Positions 13,425-23,899 of a DNA stretch of 64,000 bases are shown in pieces (position 1 is the stretch's first letter; each line of letters starts with the position of its first letter). The translations under genes and the position numbers were made by a program. The notes below the pieces were generated by a model, which worked only from the letters and a program-made list of their open reading frames with translations, was not told where the DNA came from and did not search any database. The stretch spans positions 71,693,754 to 71,757,753 of the forward strand of contig OX578139.1 of the NCBI GenBank assembly GCA_951213105.1, written 5' to 3'. The stretch comes from Amaurobius ferox (lineage: Eukaryota; Arthropoda; Arachnida; Araneae; Amaurobiidae).

Positions 13425-13819
13425 ATTAGTTTTGCACTTAAAACTATTCTGGACTTGCCTTAGAGCATTATGTGCTAGTTGCATTTTCTCCTCTGCCGCA
13501 GTGAGCAACTGAGGCATAAATATGTAAATAAAATGACTATAACCTTGCACGATCTCCATCTTCAAAACATGCACTCATTCTAGGGTCCCATTTGCTGTTA
13601 TTTACGCAAAATGAAGCACTTCTCTGCACCTGAGCTTCTTCTTGAAATTCAGCGGAGCTTGAATAAATCTGAGAGGATATATACCCTTGTGCTTTAAACT
13701 TATTTCATAGAATCACCGTTTGGGAAAGGGAATATAAATTTGTTGGGTTCAAATAATTTTGTACATCGTTCTGAATTTTGAGGTGATGCATAAAAATTAT
13801 GGTTTTTAACATGTATACA

Positions 13820-14410
13820 CAGGGTGTCCCATAATCATTGACCTCATCTTTTATTCCTTAAATATTGATCTTAGACATATATAATAAATTACAAAGTTGC
13901 GTAAAAAAGGTATAGAAATTTATGAAATCGCTAAAAATTTTCAAGGAAATTAAATTTTAAGAAAGACAAAATTTAAATTTTTATACGGCCCCCGTACAAA
14001 ACATTTCCAATGTGTAAAATGTGCCCCATACACTAATAAAGTGATGTACAAAATGTTAGCAATTTATAATAAAAAGTCCCAGAGATATGGAAAGACTAAA
14101 ATGCTGACTTAAACCACTTTTCGATGCATCGACATGGGTTCTCAGAGGGGAAAAATCATGTCGGCAGATCGCGTTTTAGGGGTCATACAGAAATTACAAA
14201 AGAAAACACTGATTACATAAATTAATAATAAGTTTGCTATTTATTAGTACAAAAGAATCTACGCTGTGTAGAAATAATAACTTTACACAAAGATTACGAA
14301 GCTTGCTCAAAATGTGTTCCATCAATGCCAATACAGAGCTGCAATTCGCCTGATAATAGGCCTATGATGCATTACTGCTTTGCGTCATTTGCACTATTGC
14401 TGTAAACATT
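13820..14410 (-). pseudogene. Mariner-like element, 3' end relic
   Basis: The left end CAGGGTGTCCCATAATCATT (13820-13839) is a typical mariner-type terminus. On the minus strand near 14335-14285 a frame reads ELQLCIGIDGTHFEQAS, which matches the usual C-terminal tail of mariner-like transposases (C...GGHFE). The rest of the transposase is missing: the sequence passes into the 206-bp satellite within about 100 bases. Confidence 0.6.
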
Positions 14411-14429
14411 TACATTTTAATTTGTGATT

Positions 14430-17400
14430 GATTCACTAGAAAAAATCTTATTAATTATTGGCAATGCTCCATCACATCGTCTTGAATCCGAAAGTACCAG
14501 CGGCAACATCAAAATAGTTTTCCTGCCTCCAAATGTGACCCTTTTAGATCCGAGATCTGTAGAGTTAGATTACTCATATTTATAATGGGCAACTCATAAT
14601 AGGCTACTCAGAGTTGATTGTTTTTCAGAAACAATAGACTACCTGAAGCAGATTTATTAATTAATGACAGTGCTTCATCGCATCGTCTTTAATGCGAACA
14701 TACCAGCGATAACATCAAATTAGTTTCCCTACCCCAATATGTTACCCTTTTATAACCGAGATCTATTGAGTATGATTACTCATATTTATAATGAGCAACT
14801 CATAATAGGCTACTCAGAGTTGATTGTTTTTCAGAAAATAATAGACTACCTGAAACAGCCTTATTAATTATTGATAATGCTTCTTCGCATCGTCTTGAAT
14901 CCGAACATACCAGAGGTAACATCAAAATAGTTTTCTTGCCTCCAAATGTGGCCCCTATAGTTCCGAGTTATGTGCAGTATGATTACTCATACGTATAATG
15001 GGCTACTCATAATAGGCAACTCAGAGTTGATTGTTTTTCAGAAACAATAGACTACCTGAAGCAGATTTATTAATTATTGACAGTGCTTCATCGCATCGTT
15101 TTTAATCCGAACGTACCAGCGATAACATCAAATTAGTTTTCCTACCCCATATGTTACCCTTTTATAACCGAGATCTGTAGAGTATGATTACTCATATTTA
15201 TAATGGGCAACTCATAATAGGATACTCAGAGTTGATTGTTTTTCAGAAAATAATAGACTACCTGAAACAGCTTTATTAATTTTTGACAATGCTTCATCGC
15301 ATCGTCTTGAATCCGAACATACCAGAGGTAACATCAAAATAGTTTTCTTGCCTCCAAATGTGACCCTTTTATATCGAGATCCTTAGAGTATGAGTACTCA
15401 TATTTATAATGGGTAGCTCATAATAGGCTACTCAGGGTTGATTGTTTTTCAGAAACTAATATACTACCTGAAGGAGCCTTATTAATTTTTGACAATGCTT
15501 CATCGCATCGTCTTGAATCCGAACATACCAGAGGTAACATCAAAATAGTTTTCTTGCCTCCAAATGTGACCCTTTTATATCGAGATCCTTAGAGTATGAG
15601 TACTCATATTTATAATGGGTAGCTCATAATAGGCTACTCAGGTTTGATTGTTTTTCAGAAACTAATATACTACCTGAAGGAGCCTTATTAATTTTTGACA
15701 ATGCTTCATCGCATCGTCTTGAATCCGAACATACCAGAGGTAACATCAAAATAGTTTTCTTGCCTCCAAATGTGACCCTTTTATATCGAGATCCTTAGAG
15801 TATGAGTACTCATATTTATAATGGGTAACTCATAATAGGCTACTCAGGGTTGATTGTTTTTCAGAAACAAATATACTACCTGAAGGAGCCTTATTAATTT
15901 TTGACAGTGCTTCATCGCATCGTCTTGAATCCGAACATACCAGAAGTAACATCAAAATAGTTTTCTTTCCTCCAAATGTGACCCTTTTATATCGAGATCC
16001 TTAGAGTATGAGTACTCATATTTATAATGGGTAACTCATAATAGGCTACTCAGGGTTGATTGTTTTTCAGAAACTAATATACTACCTGAAGGAGCCTTAT
16101 TAATTTTTGACAATACTTCATCGCATCGTCTTGAATCCGAACATACCAGAAGTAACATCAAAATAGTTTTCTTGCCTCCAAATGTGACCCTTTTATATCG
16201 AGATCCTTAGAGTATGAGTACTCATATTTATAATGGGTAACTCATAATAGGCTACTCAGGGTTGATTGTTTTTCAGAAACTAATATACTACCAGAAGGAG
16301 CCTTATTAATTTTTGACAATGCTTCATCGCATCGTCTTGAATCCGAACATACCAGAAGTAACATCAAAATAGTTTTCTTGCCTCCAAATGTGACCCTTTT
16401 ATATCGAGATCCTTAGAGTATGAGTACTCATATTTATAATGGGTAACTCATAATAGGCTACTCAGGGTTGATTGTTTTTCAGAAACTAATGTACTACCTG
16501 AAGGAGCCTTATTAATTTTTGACAATGCTTCATCGCATCGTCTTGAATCCGAACATACCAGAGGTAACATCAAAATAGTTTTCTTGCCTCCAAATGTGGC
16601 CCCTATAGTTCCGAGTTATGTACAGTATGATTACTTATACTTATAATGGGCTACTCATAATAGGCTACTCAGATTTGATTGTTTTTCAGAAACTAATAGA
16701 CTACCTGAAGCAGCCTTATTAATTATTGACAATGCTTCATCGCATCGTCTTGAATCCGAACATACCAGAGGTAACATCAAAATAGTTTTCTTGCCTCCAA
16801 ATGTGGCCCCTATAGTTCCGAGTTATGTACAGTATGATTACTTATACTTATAATGGGCTACTCATAATAGGCTACTCAGATTTGATTGTTTTTCAGAAAC
16901 TAATACACTACCTGAGCAGCCTTATTAATTATTGACAATGCTTCATCGCATCGCCTTTAATCCAAACATACCTGAGGTAATATTAAAATAGTTTTCCTGC
17001 CTCCAAATGTGACCCTTTTAGATTCGAGATCTGTAGAGTATGATTACTCATATTTATAATGGGCAACTCATAATAGGCTATTCAGAGTTGATTGTTTTTA
17101 GAAACTAATGAACTACCTAAAGGAGCCTTATTAATTATTGACAATGCTTCATCGCATCGCCTTTAATCCGAACATAACAGCGGTAACATCAAATTAGTTT
17201 TCCTGCCTCCACATGTGACCCTTATAGTTCCGATTTATGTACAGTATAACTACTCATAATGGGCTACTCATAGCTAATTGTTACTCAGAAGCTAATAGGT
17301 TCGCTGAAGAAGCCTTATTAGTTATTGACAATGCTCCATCGCATTGTCTTGAACATACCAGGTGTACATCAAAATAGTTTCCATGCTTCAAAATTTGACC

Positions 17401-17635
17401 CCTTTAGTTCCCAGTTCTGTATAGTTTGATTACTCATATTTATAACTGGCTACTCATAGCTAGTTGTCACTCAGAATCTAATAAGCTCCCTGAAGAAGTC
17501 CTATTAGTTATTGACATAGTCCATCGCATCGTCTTGAATCCAAGCATACGAGCGGTGAAATCAGAATAATTTTTCTGCTTTCAAATGTCACCCCCTGACT
17601 TCGAGTTCTGCAGAGTATGAAAATTCTCTAGAGAA
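14430..17635. repeat. 206-bp tandem satellite, about 15-16 units
   Basis: The anchor GCTTCATCGCATCG recurs at 14672, 14879 (one mismatch), 15085, 15291, 15497, 15703, 15909, 16115 (ACTTC), 16321, 16527, 16734, 16940 and 17146: spacing 206 or 207. A divergent copy is at 14466 and shorter ones (187 and 186 bp) are at 17333 and 17519. Units between 15291 and 16700 are almost identical, while those at both edges are diverged, as expected from unequal crossover. Within each unit the phrase ACTCATA...AATGGGnnACTCATAATAGGCTACTCAG contains a small internal duplication. No coding frame is conserved. Confidence 0.95.
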
Positions 17636-17740
17636 ACCAATCGCTTACGACCTAACAGAACATAATAGGTATCTTCTGACGACAATGTTCACATTTATCA
17701 AAACAATACTGATAATGACATTGTTGTGTCATTATCAGTT

Positions 17741-17803
17741 ATTGTAGTGTCATTATCAGTTAATGTGGTGTCATTGCACATTAACTGATAATGACACTAC
17801 AAT
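17741..17803. repeat. Perfect 27-bp inverted repeat, 9-bp loop
   Basis: Left arm 17741-17767, right arm 17777-17803, no mismatch. The arm core GTGTCATTATCAGTTA also recurs in direct orientation just upstream (near 17727), so the hairpin sits in a small direct-repeat cluster. Confidence 0.9.
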
Positions 17804-17806
17804 AGT

Positions 17807-17856
17807 CATATAACTTAAAAGTAAGTAAATCTATGGTGTTACTTTTAAGTTATATG
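17807..17856. repeat. Perfect 18-bp inverted repeat, 14-bp loop
   Basis: CATATAACTTAAAAGTAA at 17807-17824 is inverted at 17839-17856. It lies 3 bases beyond the preceding hairpin, so the two stem-loops are stacked. Confidence 0.9.
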
Positions 17857-17879
17857 ATCTACGTCAGGCATCAGAAGAA

Positions 17880-18840
17880 AGCAAGTTCTACAATTACCGT
17901 TTTTCTTTATGCATGTGTATGGAGATACACTTTATATATCATAACATTCACTATACTGTTAGCTTTTTCCATGTAGCAGCTATTACGGTTACAAATTTAA
18001 ACTTTTAATTTTTTTAATTTTTTTACGTGCAAATATATTTATTTATTTGTATTATAAAGATTATTATGTTAGATATATCATGAGTAAAATGCAATAAAAT
18101 CTGAAATTATATGTGCCTAAGATTATTTTAAAATATATTCGAAATTTTAAAGCTTTATTTCTAAGCTAATAGATGCAATTTTATCTTCTTTTAATAGCAG
18201 CTCACTGTAGAATTAGATCTAAAAGTAACACACGTTAATACCATTTATAAAAGTAAACTATTTTGGTAAATAGCAAAATCCTTTAAATGCCGCTTTTAGT
18301 TCTTTTAATCCAAAACATAAACATAACGTTTTTCCTTATTGTTCAAATTTCTGAAAAGTTGTTCCATTATACATTTAGAAATTATAAGATAAACACACTT
18401 AAAATAACTTTTTCTATCTTTGAAATTAAGGTATCACCTTCACATTTTACGTGTAGTAAATATATATTTCTGAACAGTAAAACAAACATTTATGCTGTGT
18501 TTAAAGGAAAATAGTTTTGAGATAAAATAAGCTTTCTTTAAAATATAAATATGATTTGTTAAAGCAATATGGGATTGAAGTTCTTTAAAATAGCAGAGTC
18601 AATGAGAATTCAATAACAAGAGTGTGCAATCCGTGTGTAAATTATTTTCATCTTCAGAGGCCTTATATAATTATGACAATATATAAATAATACAGGACAT
18701 TCGAACAGCTTTACTTACTAGTTAGGCCCGCAGGCATTCTGCCTATAAGTAATTAAAAAACGATTTATTCATGGGATACATTATAATAAAAGACAACACT
18801 CAATCACGGCCTACATAGTCGCAACACAAAAAGAGGTATT
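17880..18840. other. AT-rich stretch, nothing recognised
   Basis: A 75-codon open frame at 18287-18514 has no recognisable domain and the composition of random AT-rich DNA. Confidence 0.5.
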
Positions 18841-18844
18841 ACAA

Positions 18845-19024
18845 TATCCATTGTTGTAAATAAATTAAAAATGAGTATAACATCCAGTTTCATTTTCAGT
18901 CTCTGATGTCATATGCAACGTAAAGCTCCAGAATTATCCTTTGTTGTAAATAGGTTAAAAATGAGTCCATTATCCAGAGTCGTTTTCAGCTTCTGATATA
19001 ATATGCAACGAAGAACACCAGAAT
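18845..19024. repeat. Two-copy direct repeat, about 90-bp unit
   Basis: ATCCATTGTTGTAAAT... (18845) and ATCCTTTGTTGTAAAT... (18935) continue in parallel through AAAAATGAGT, CATTTTCAG/CGTTTTCAG and ATATGCAACG. Roughly 80 percent identity by eye. Confidence 0.7.
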
Positions 19025-19182
19025 GCTACTCTTTATATATATGTTACCGCTAAAGTGCAGAAATCACTTATTCAACAGATTATATTGGTAATGTGCAGAT
19101 TAACTAGGGTGATCCGTTAAAGTGCCGAAAAGTGTTCATTATCTAGATATTCCGCACATTACCTAGGTAATCTACACATTAC

Positions 19183-19739
19183 CTAGATAATCTGCACATT
19201 ACCTACTAGGCACTCGTTAAAGTGAAAATAAGATCTTTCCTTAAAAACAACAGCAACGCTTCTAAAAAAACAAGTTAATACAATCATTCTGTCTCTTCCA
19301 CCGTGGCCAATTGACAAATGAGTAGAATACAATATGTAAAATAATTCTTCGGCATGGACAAACTTTTTCACACTTTCTCGCGCCTTTCCTGGCCGTCCAA
19401 ATAGTTGCACAAGTCCTCAGGATGAGTCGGACGGTCTGGGTCTTCAACACTTTCTCGCGCATCTGACAACGCCTCAATGAGTTTTTCACAGCCTTGTACA
19501 GTCAACACATCATACCTTTGAATTACTCGATAATCTAGAGATGATTCTTTCTTCTTGGAAACTTTTAATCGCTTTACATCTTCAATTATGGAATCATACT
19601 TTCGCTTTGTCATTAAAACTCTATTATATTTCGATTCTTCGCTAAAGAGGTTTGCGAAGAATCTTTTCTTCATTTTACTCACCAATTCAGTGCTTGCTTG
19701 CATAATAGGAGCTAAGTTTATCTGCTTTAAAAAAATCAC
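19183..19739 (-). pseudogene. KRBA2-like integrase relic, split by a SINE fragment
   Basis: First part, 19739-19447: a lysine-rich N-terminal region (KRKYDSIIEDVKRLKVSKK, then YRVIQRYDVLTVQGCEKLIE), as in KRBA2-like proteins common in spider genomes. Second part, 19383-19183 in another frame: FVHAEELFYILYSTHLSIGH followed by GGRDRM, the HxxxxH half of the zinc-binding domain of integrases. The parts are separated by a 63-bp SINE end plus one copy of a 14-bp target duplication. That is 77 bp, which shifts the frame. Soon after GGRDRM the frame loses resemblance and no DDE core follows. It is a transposon gene, not a host gene; the KRBA2 link is from memory of the family. Confidence 0.65.
19384..19446 (+). 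mobile_element. 5'-truncated 5S-type SINE end inserted in the integrase relic
   Basis: The stretch contains GGCCGTCC and GTCGGACGGTCTGGGTC followed by CAAC, the 3' end of the 5S-derived SINE seen full length at 30818-31203. It is bounded by the perfect 14-bp direct repeat ACACTTTCTCGCGC at 19370-19383 and 19447-19460. Loss of the 5' part and the duplication point to LINE-type target-primed insertion. Confidence 0.85.
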
Positions 19740-20439
19740 GACACAAATTTACACACTAACAGGCAGAAACGAATTTGAAAACAGAATTATCTGTGCTACG
19801 CACGGGCAGCCGACGCAAATTATGTGAAATAAAAACAACCGGCGACGACAAGACGCTGGCGAAACGAAACTAAAAGTGGAGGGAGAGGGGAAGGAGTAGT
19901 GAACGTAAATGAGAGAAACATACTTTTGAACTTTAGCGTTACAGAAGCCGTTAATGTGCACATTACCTAGGTAAAATGCGGAAAAATCTTGAATTCCGCA
20001 CGTTAACGGAGCAAATTAGTTAATCTGCAGATTAGCTAGGTAATGTGCACATTAACGGCTATCGAGCTTTAGCAGTAACATAATTACTGAATAGATTTTC
20101 AATGGACTGTATAAAATAAATCATTGCTTGTTGCCCACTTATCAGTTGGATGTCGATTTGTACAACAGTAAAACCCATTTCAAACTGTATTATTTACTTC
20201 ATATTATTGTGCAGCTACAAACACACAGTCTTGAACTTACCCTATTTATCTAAGCATAAACCACACAGGATGTGTCACATCTTCTAAATCTATTTTTAAT
20301 GTGGCTTTCAATTAAAGATTTTACATGGCTGCAGTTGGGAATTTTGCTAAATATTTTCTGCATTATTTGAAATAAAAGCATTTATAAATTTATAACTTAT
20401 TTAATAAATTACACTTACATAACTAGTACGTTATTTTTA

Positions 20440-20610
20440 ACTTTCTTTACAATGCATGGTAATCAGAAGTTATTGGAATCGTGGCAAAAATCGCAACTCG
20501 TGTTTTCGTCTGATTTACACGTTTAAGGCATTCTAGAATGAGTAAAAACATAATTATTTTAGATTGACGTGTCTGTGTGTGTATTTGTCTAATTGTGTGT
20601 GTTCAATGGT
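20440..20610 (-). repeat. Fragment of a family B (ACTTTCCCTGCA-type) element
   Basis: Contains GGAATCGTGGCAAAAATCGC, GTTTTCG, ACACGTTT and GACGTGTCTGTGTGTG in the same order as the element at 40105-40866, with both terminal regions absent. Confidence 0.5.
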
Positions 20611-20611
20611 T

Positions 20612-21717
20612 GTTGTCGAAAAACTGTTACATTGCACTTATATATTCTGTCCTGCCGAGGGCGCTAATGATGTTTTGACTTAGGTGAGCTGACATAATTG
20701 CCACTTACAGCAGACATACTGCGCAAAAAACATTTCCATGACGTCACTCCTAATACTTGTTGCTGGGACTTTGAGGAACAAAAGCCAGAGATAAAAAAGA
20801 ACCGTCGATGAATGAACAGTATGAAACTAAGGTCACTGTAAAGACGATTATTAATTATTTGTAAATATGTACATAATTTTGTGTGGTGAAACTATATACT
20901 CTAAAAACTGGAAATCGACTTGGCTAATTGAGATATCTTTATTTTAATTAAACTTAAGTATTTTCAGATACGGTAGATAGGGAGAAAAGTGCTCAAGTAC
21001 TATCAACCGATTGTTATTAATCTGCTGCTTCCCCGGGAATCTGAGGTAGGATCTTTTATATATTTCAATTTTAAGTATCGATGAGAATATTAGAATCTTA
21101 AAAAGAACTTTGCAATGAATTAGTTTACAACAGTTGTATTCACTCTAACCGAAAATCCACTCGACAAAGATTAACAGAATTTGATAGGCAAGTGACTTAT
21201 CTGTTACTCTGGTGCTGATTAGATTTCGATTAGATTGGGAAACATCGAACCGGCATTTTTTAATATGAAATGGCCCGTGCTAATGGTCAAAATCAGAAAT
21301 AATATGATTTCAAATAACTAGGTACCCGTATCATTTTGTGCAAATATACTCAATCCAATGAATTATGATATATATATATATATATAACCAGTGGTCATAA
21401 GAACGCCAAATCTGCGTGGTATACGTTTTAGAACATAGGGAAACGAATGACGTATAAATATTATTAGTTCCAACAATGACCGATAGGGGAAGAATTGAGC
21501 TGCGAACAGTCCCTAATAAAACTACAATTTAATGAAACGGCTCGGCAGTTGTGATGCACAGTAATTATGAATTGTAAGTGGTCTAAGTAACCATCAACTG
21601 TCATAAACCTTGGATATGAAATTTAGGCAGGCATTTTGCAAATGTTCTATACGGCATCAATAAAAAAAGAAGACGTCGTTTTATGTAAATTGTTTAGACA
21701 CAATTTGCTGTAAAAAC
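20612..21717. other. Nothing coding recognised; short (TA)n at 21367-21387
   Basis: Unique-looking AT-rich DNA. The 5' part of the mariner relic that follows may begin in here, but I could not find a terminus. Confidence 0.45.
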
Positions 21718-22932
21718 ATGTTCACCGCTTTGTGGAAGCATTTGACGGTCGCTATGAGACTCTCAATGGCTGACGGTGCCTTAAAGTTGTTTTACAAAAA
21801 TGACGAAAAAGCTTCTGGCGCTCATTGCGGGTACAGACGTTTGATATCGTTGCATACTGGTTTTCCAGCAGCATGTGATGTCCGGAGAATGGTTCAACGC
21901 TTCAAGTAGGCTGGGAGATTCTCAGTTAGATCAGAATGAGGCCGAAAACTTCTGACAACGTAAGTGGTTGAAGAGGACGCAACGGCTGTTGTTGAGTAAT
22001 CCAGCCACAATGAGGCAGGAATTAATAGTGATATAGCTGTAAGAAGACAATTGGATTTGCCCTACGCAACAGTAATGAAGTGTTTGCGGAAAACTTTATA
22101 AAGGTATCCATATAAGATCAAGCGTTTCAAAGTTACGATTCAGATATCCGTGAAACGTTTACTTTGATATTTCCTGCACGCATGCAGCTAGACGCCAACA
22201 GGCCCCAGAAAATGTTATGAAGTGATAAGGCACATTTTTCTCTATATGGAGCAGTAAATACGCAAAACAGCCGCATATGGGCAATGGAAAATCCCCCCCA
22301 GTTTTAATAGGTCTCCTTACATTCTCCAAAACTAACCGCTTGGATTGGGTTTACAGCAACATTTCTGATTGGTCCCTATTTTTTTAAAAGAAATATATCC
22401 GCAGGGATCAAAGATCTGTTCAGTTAATTCACATCGTTATAGGTATATATCTACCTCGTTGTTGCAGAACTTCGTTATTCCTCATCTCTAAAATTGAGGA
22501 TGCCTCAGCTCAACTATATTCCAACAAGATGGAGCACCTCCCCCATATTGGCCGTTCTATTCAACATTTGTTTCGACAGCATTTTGCAGAAAATCGAGTA
22601 ATCATTCGGGCATTCCCATCTTTATGGCTACCCCGTTCGCCAGTTAGTTGAACGTAATTCGTTCACCAGTGGCGTTACATAAAAGCATGGTTTATCTGAG
22701 ATATATTCGTAACCTGGCAGATTTGAAGGATAGCGCCATCCTGCACACGCGCAACATTACAACAGATCAGTTACGTGCAGCTATCGAACAGGCTGCCACA
22801 CGGTACCAATTGTCGTTTTTTCAACATCTTCAACACGGTGGACACATTGAACACTGCCAATGGCTTGCCTTTCTACTGCCTTCTTCCTTACTTCGCTCAA
22901 TCTGTAACATTTTCTGTAGCTGCATTAATTAA
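21718..22932 (+). pseudogene. Mariner-like transposase pseudogene
   Basis: A DDE transposase of the Tc1/mariner superfamily, decayed by frameshifts and stops. The plus-strand order is that of the family: N-terminal helix-turn-helix (ALKLFYKNDEKAS near 21780, VRRMVQRFK), then RQLDLPYATVMKCLRKTL near 22045 and RYPYKIKRF. Next come the catalytic region SDKAHF near 22222 with GAVNTQN and RIWAMENPP, the phrase LHSPKLTAWIGFTATF near 22315, the second catalytic region QQDGAPPHIGRSIQHLFRQH near 22525, and the tail LADLKDSA, RAAIEQAATRYQLS, GGHIEHCQW (to 22863). It needs at least three frames, so it is dead. Confidence 0.9.
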
Positions 22933-23149
22933 ATTGACATTTGCGTGTTTATGACTATTGTCAGTATCTATCGCACGCTTATACAAATTCGTAATTAATA
23001 TGTATCACGACTGCCAAGCCGTTTCATTGAATTATGTTTTTACCAGAGACTGTTCGTAGAGTACCTTTTCTCAGCAACACTTCCCCTATCTGGCATTTCT
23101 AGAACTATTTTTTTTGCGTCATTCATTTTAATTATACCACCCTATATAC

Positions 23150-23156
<7 letters not shown>

Positions 23157-23181
<25 letters not shown>
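23157..23181. repeat. (TG)n microsatellite on the edge of a SINE
   Basis: About 12 TG units directly against the SINE tail; another TG run (23529-23540) lies on the far side of the SINE. The SINE seems to have inserted into one TG tract. Confidence 0.9.
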
Positions 23182-23529
23182 TGTTGTTGAGGCCCAGACC
23201 GTCCGACATACCAGAAAGGTGTAAGGTAACCGTTTGGACGGCCGGGAAGTGCCACCCAATTTAGACCGGAATCCAGTGGGGGAGGCATCCACAGGGATCG
23301 TACCCTCCTTTCCCTAACACAAACCTCTCGGAAAGACTTACGGGCCCACATGTTTAACGTGATCGTACTCCGCATGAACACGGCGGCAGTTGTGGCAGCG
23401 TGCAAATCCAGCGCGCAAACTACCGGGCTGCCGTGCCCGAAATGTGCCAACAGCACGCGGTGTTCCCAGGTAGTCACCCGCCCAAGTACTAACCGCGCCC
23501 GATGCTGCTTGACTTCGGTGATCTAACGA
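23182..23529 (-). mobile_element. 5S rRNA-derived SINE, 5'-truncated, just past the P450 3' end
   Basis: On the minus strand it opens inside 5S rRNA (GATCACCGAAGTCAAGCAGC, then GGGCGCGGTTAGTACTTGG and GGGAACACCGCG) and continues with the same body as 30818-31203 (GTTCATGCGGAGTACGATC, GATGCCTCCCCCACTGG). It ends GTCGGACGGTCTGGGCCTC(AAC)n. About the first 35 bases of the 5S part are missing. Same strand as the P450 gene and downstream of it. Confidence 0.9.
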
Positions 23530-23568
23530 GTGTGTGTGTGTAAAATAATAAATTATTGAAAAATTATT

Positions 23569-23574
23569 TTTATT
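23569..23574 (-). promoter_or_regulatory. Candidate polyadenylation signal of the P450 gene
   Basis: An AATAAA hexamer on the minus strand about 155 bases after the stop codon. The next sequence downstream (23529 to 23181) is a SINE, so transcripts that miss this site would run into it. AATAAA is common by chance in this AT-rich DNA. Confidence 0.35.
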
Positions 23575-23726
23575 TTTGTATTATTAACATATATTCAAAT
23601 CAACATTTGAGAGAAAAAATTTTGCCCTGTTATATAAAACCGCGAAAGTGGCAAAACGTAATAAAATAATTTCAATAAATTGAAACAACTCCCAAAACAA
23701 ATAATTGCAGCTACATTCTTGAAAGT

Positions 23727-23899
23727 TTATATTTCATTTCTTGGTTTGATCACCAGCTCCAGTTTCCCCGACATCAGGAAAGTCGCAGTTGTTACCGACG
23801 GATCAGTTGATTCAAGAAGTTTGAAATTATATATAATGGTGGTCAGGAAAAGGAACGTTTGCATCATTACATAAGCTTCGCCCGCACAAGAGCGTTTAC
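23727..23899 (-). CDS. P450 coding exon 6 (heme cysteine, C terminus)
   Basis: Residues 433 (split) to 489 and the stop codon TAA at 23729-23727. Acceptor TTATTTTTAG, exon from 23899. It opens with KRSCAGEAYVMMQTFLFLT, giving the axial thiolate Cys437 and the L-helix, and ends in the usual LVIKPR-type strand. Less than 60 codons long. Confidence 0.94.

Larger units (their letters stand above)
19042..20080. mobile_element. TGTTA...TAACA TIR element with KRBA2/Ginger-like integrase relic
   Basis: The ends are inverted: TGTTACCGCTAAAG at the left (19042) and CTTTAGCAGTAACA at the right (ending 20080). TA adjoins both ends. Subterminal regions carry several copies of palindromic words such as ACATTACCTAGGTAAT (near 19154, 19962) and GTAATGTGCACATTAACGG (near 20040-20058). 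Inside, on the minus strand, is a broken integrase-type reading frame. TGT...ACA termini plus a retrovirus-like integrase resemble Ginger-type DNA transposons. The element is only about 1 kb, so most of the integrase core has been lost. Confidence 0.7.

Noticed and set aside
13290..13574. 94-codon frame rich in Tyr, Ile, Cys and Val on the minus strand
   Set aside because: It is produced by the TA/CA microsatellite at 13359-13424.
14430..17635. CRISPR-like repeat array
   Set aside because: Units are 206 bp with no spacer/repeat alternation; this is a satellite in eukaryotic DNA.
19183..19739. A host KRBA2-type gene
   Set aside because: It lies inside a TIR element, is frame-broken by a SINE and lacks the catalytic core.
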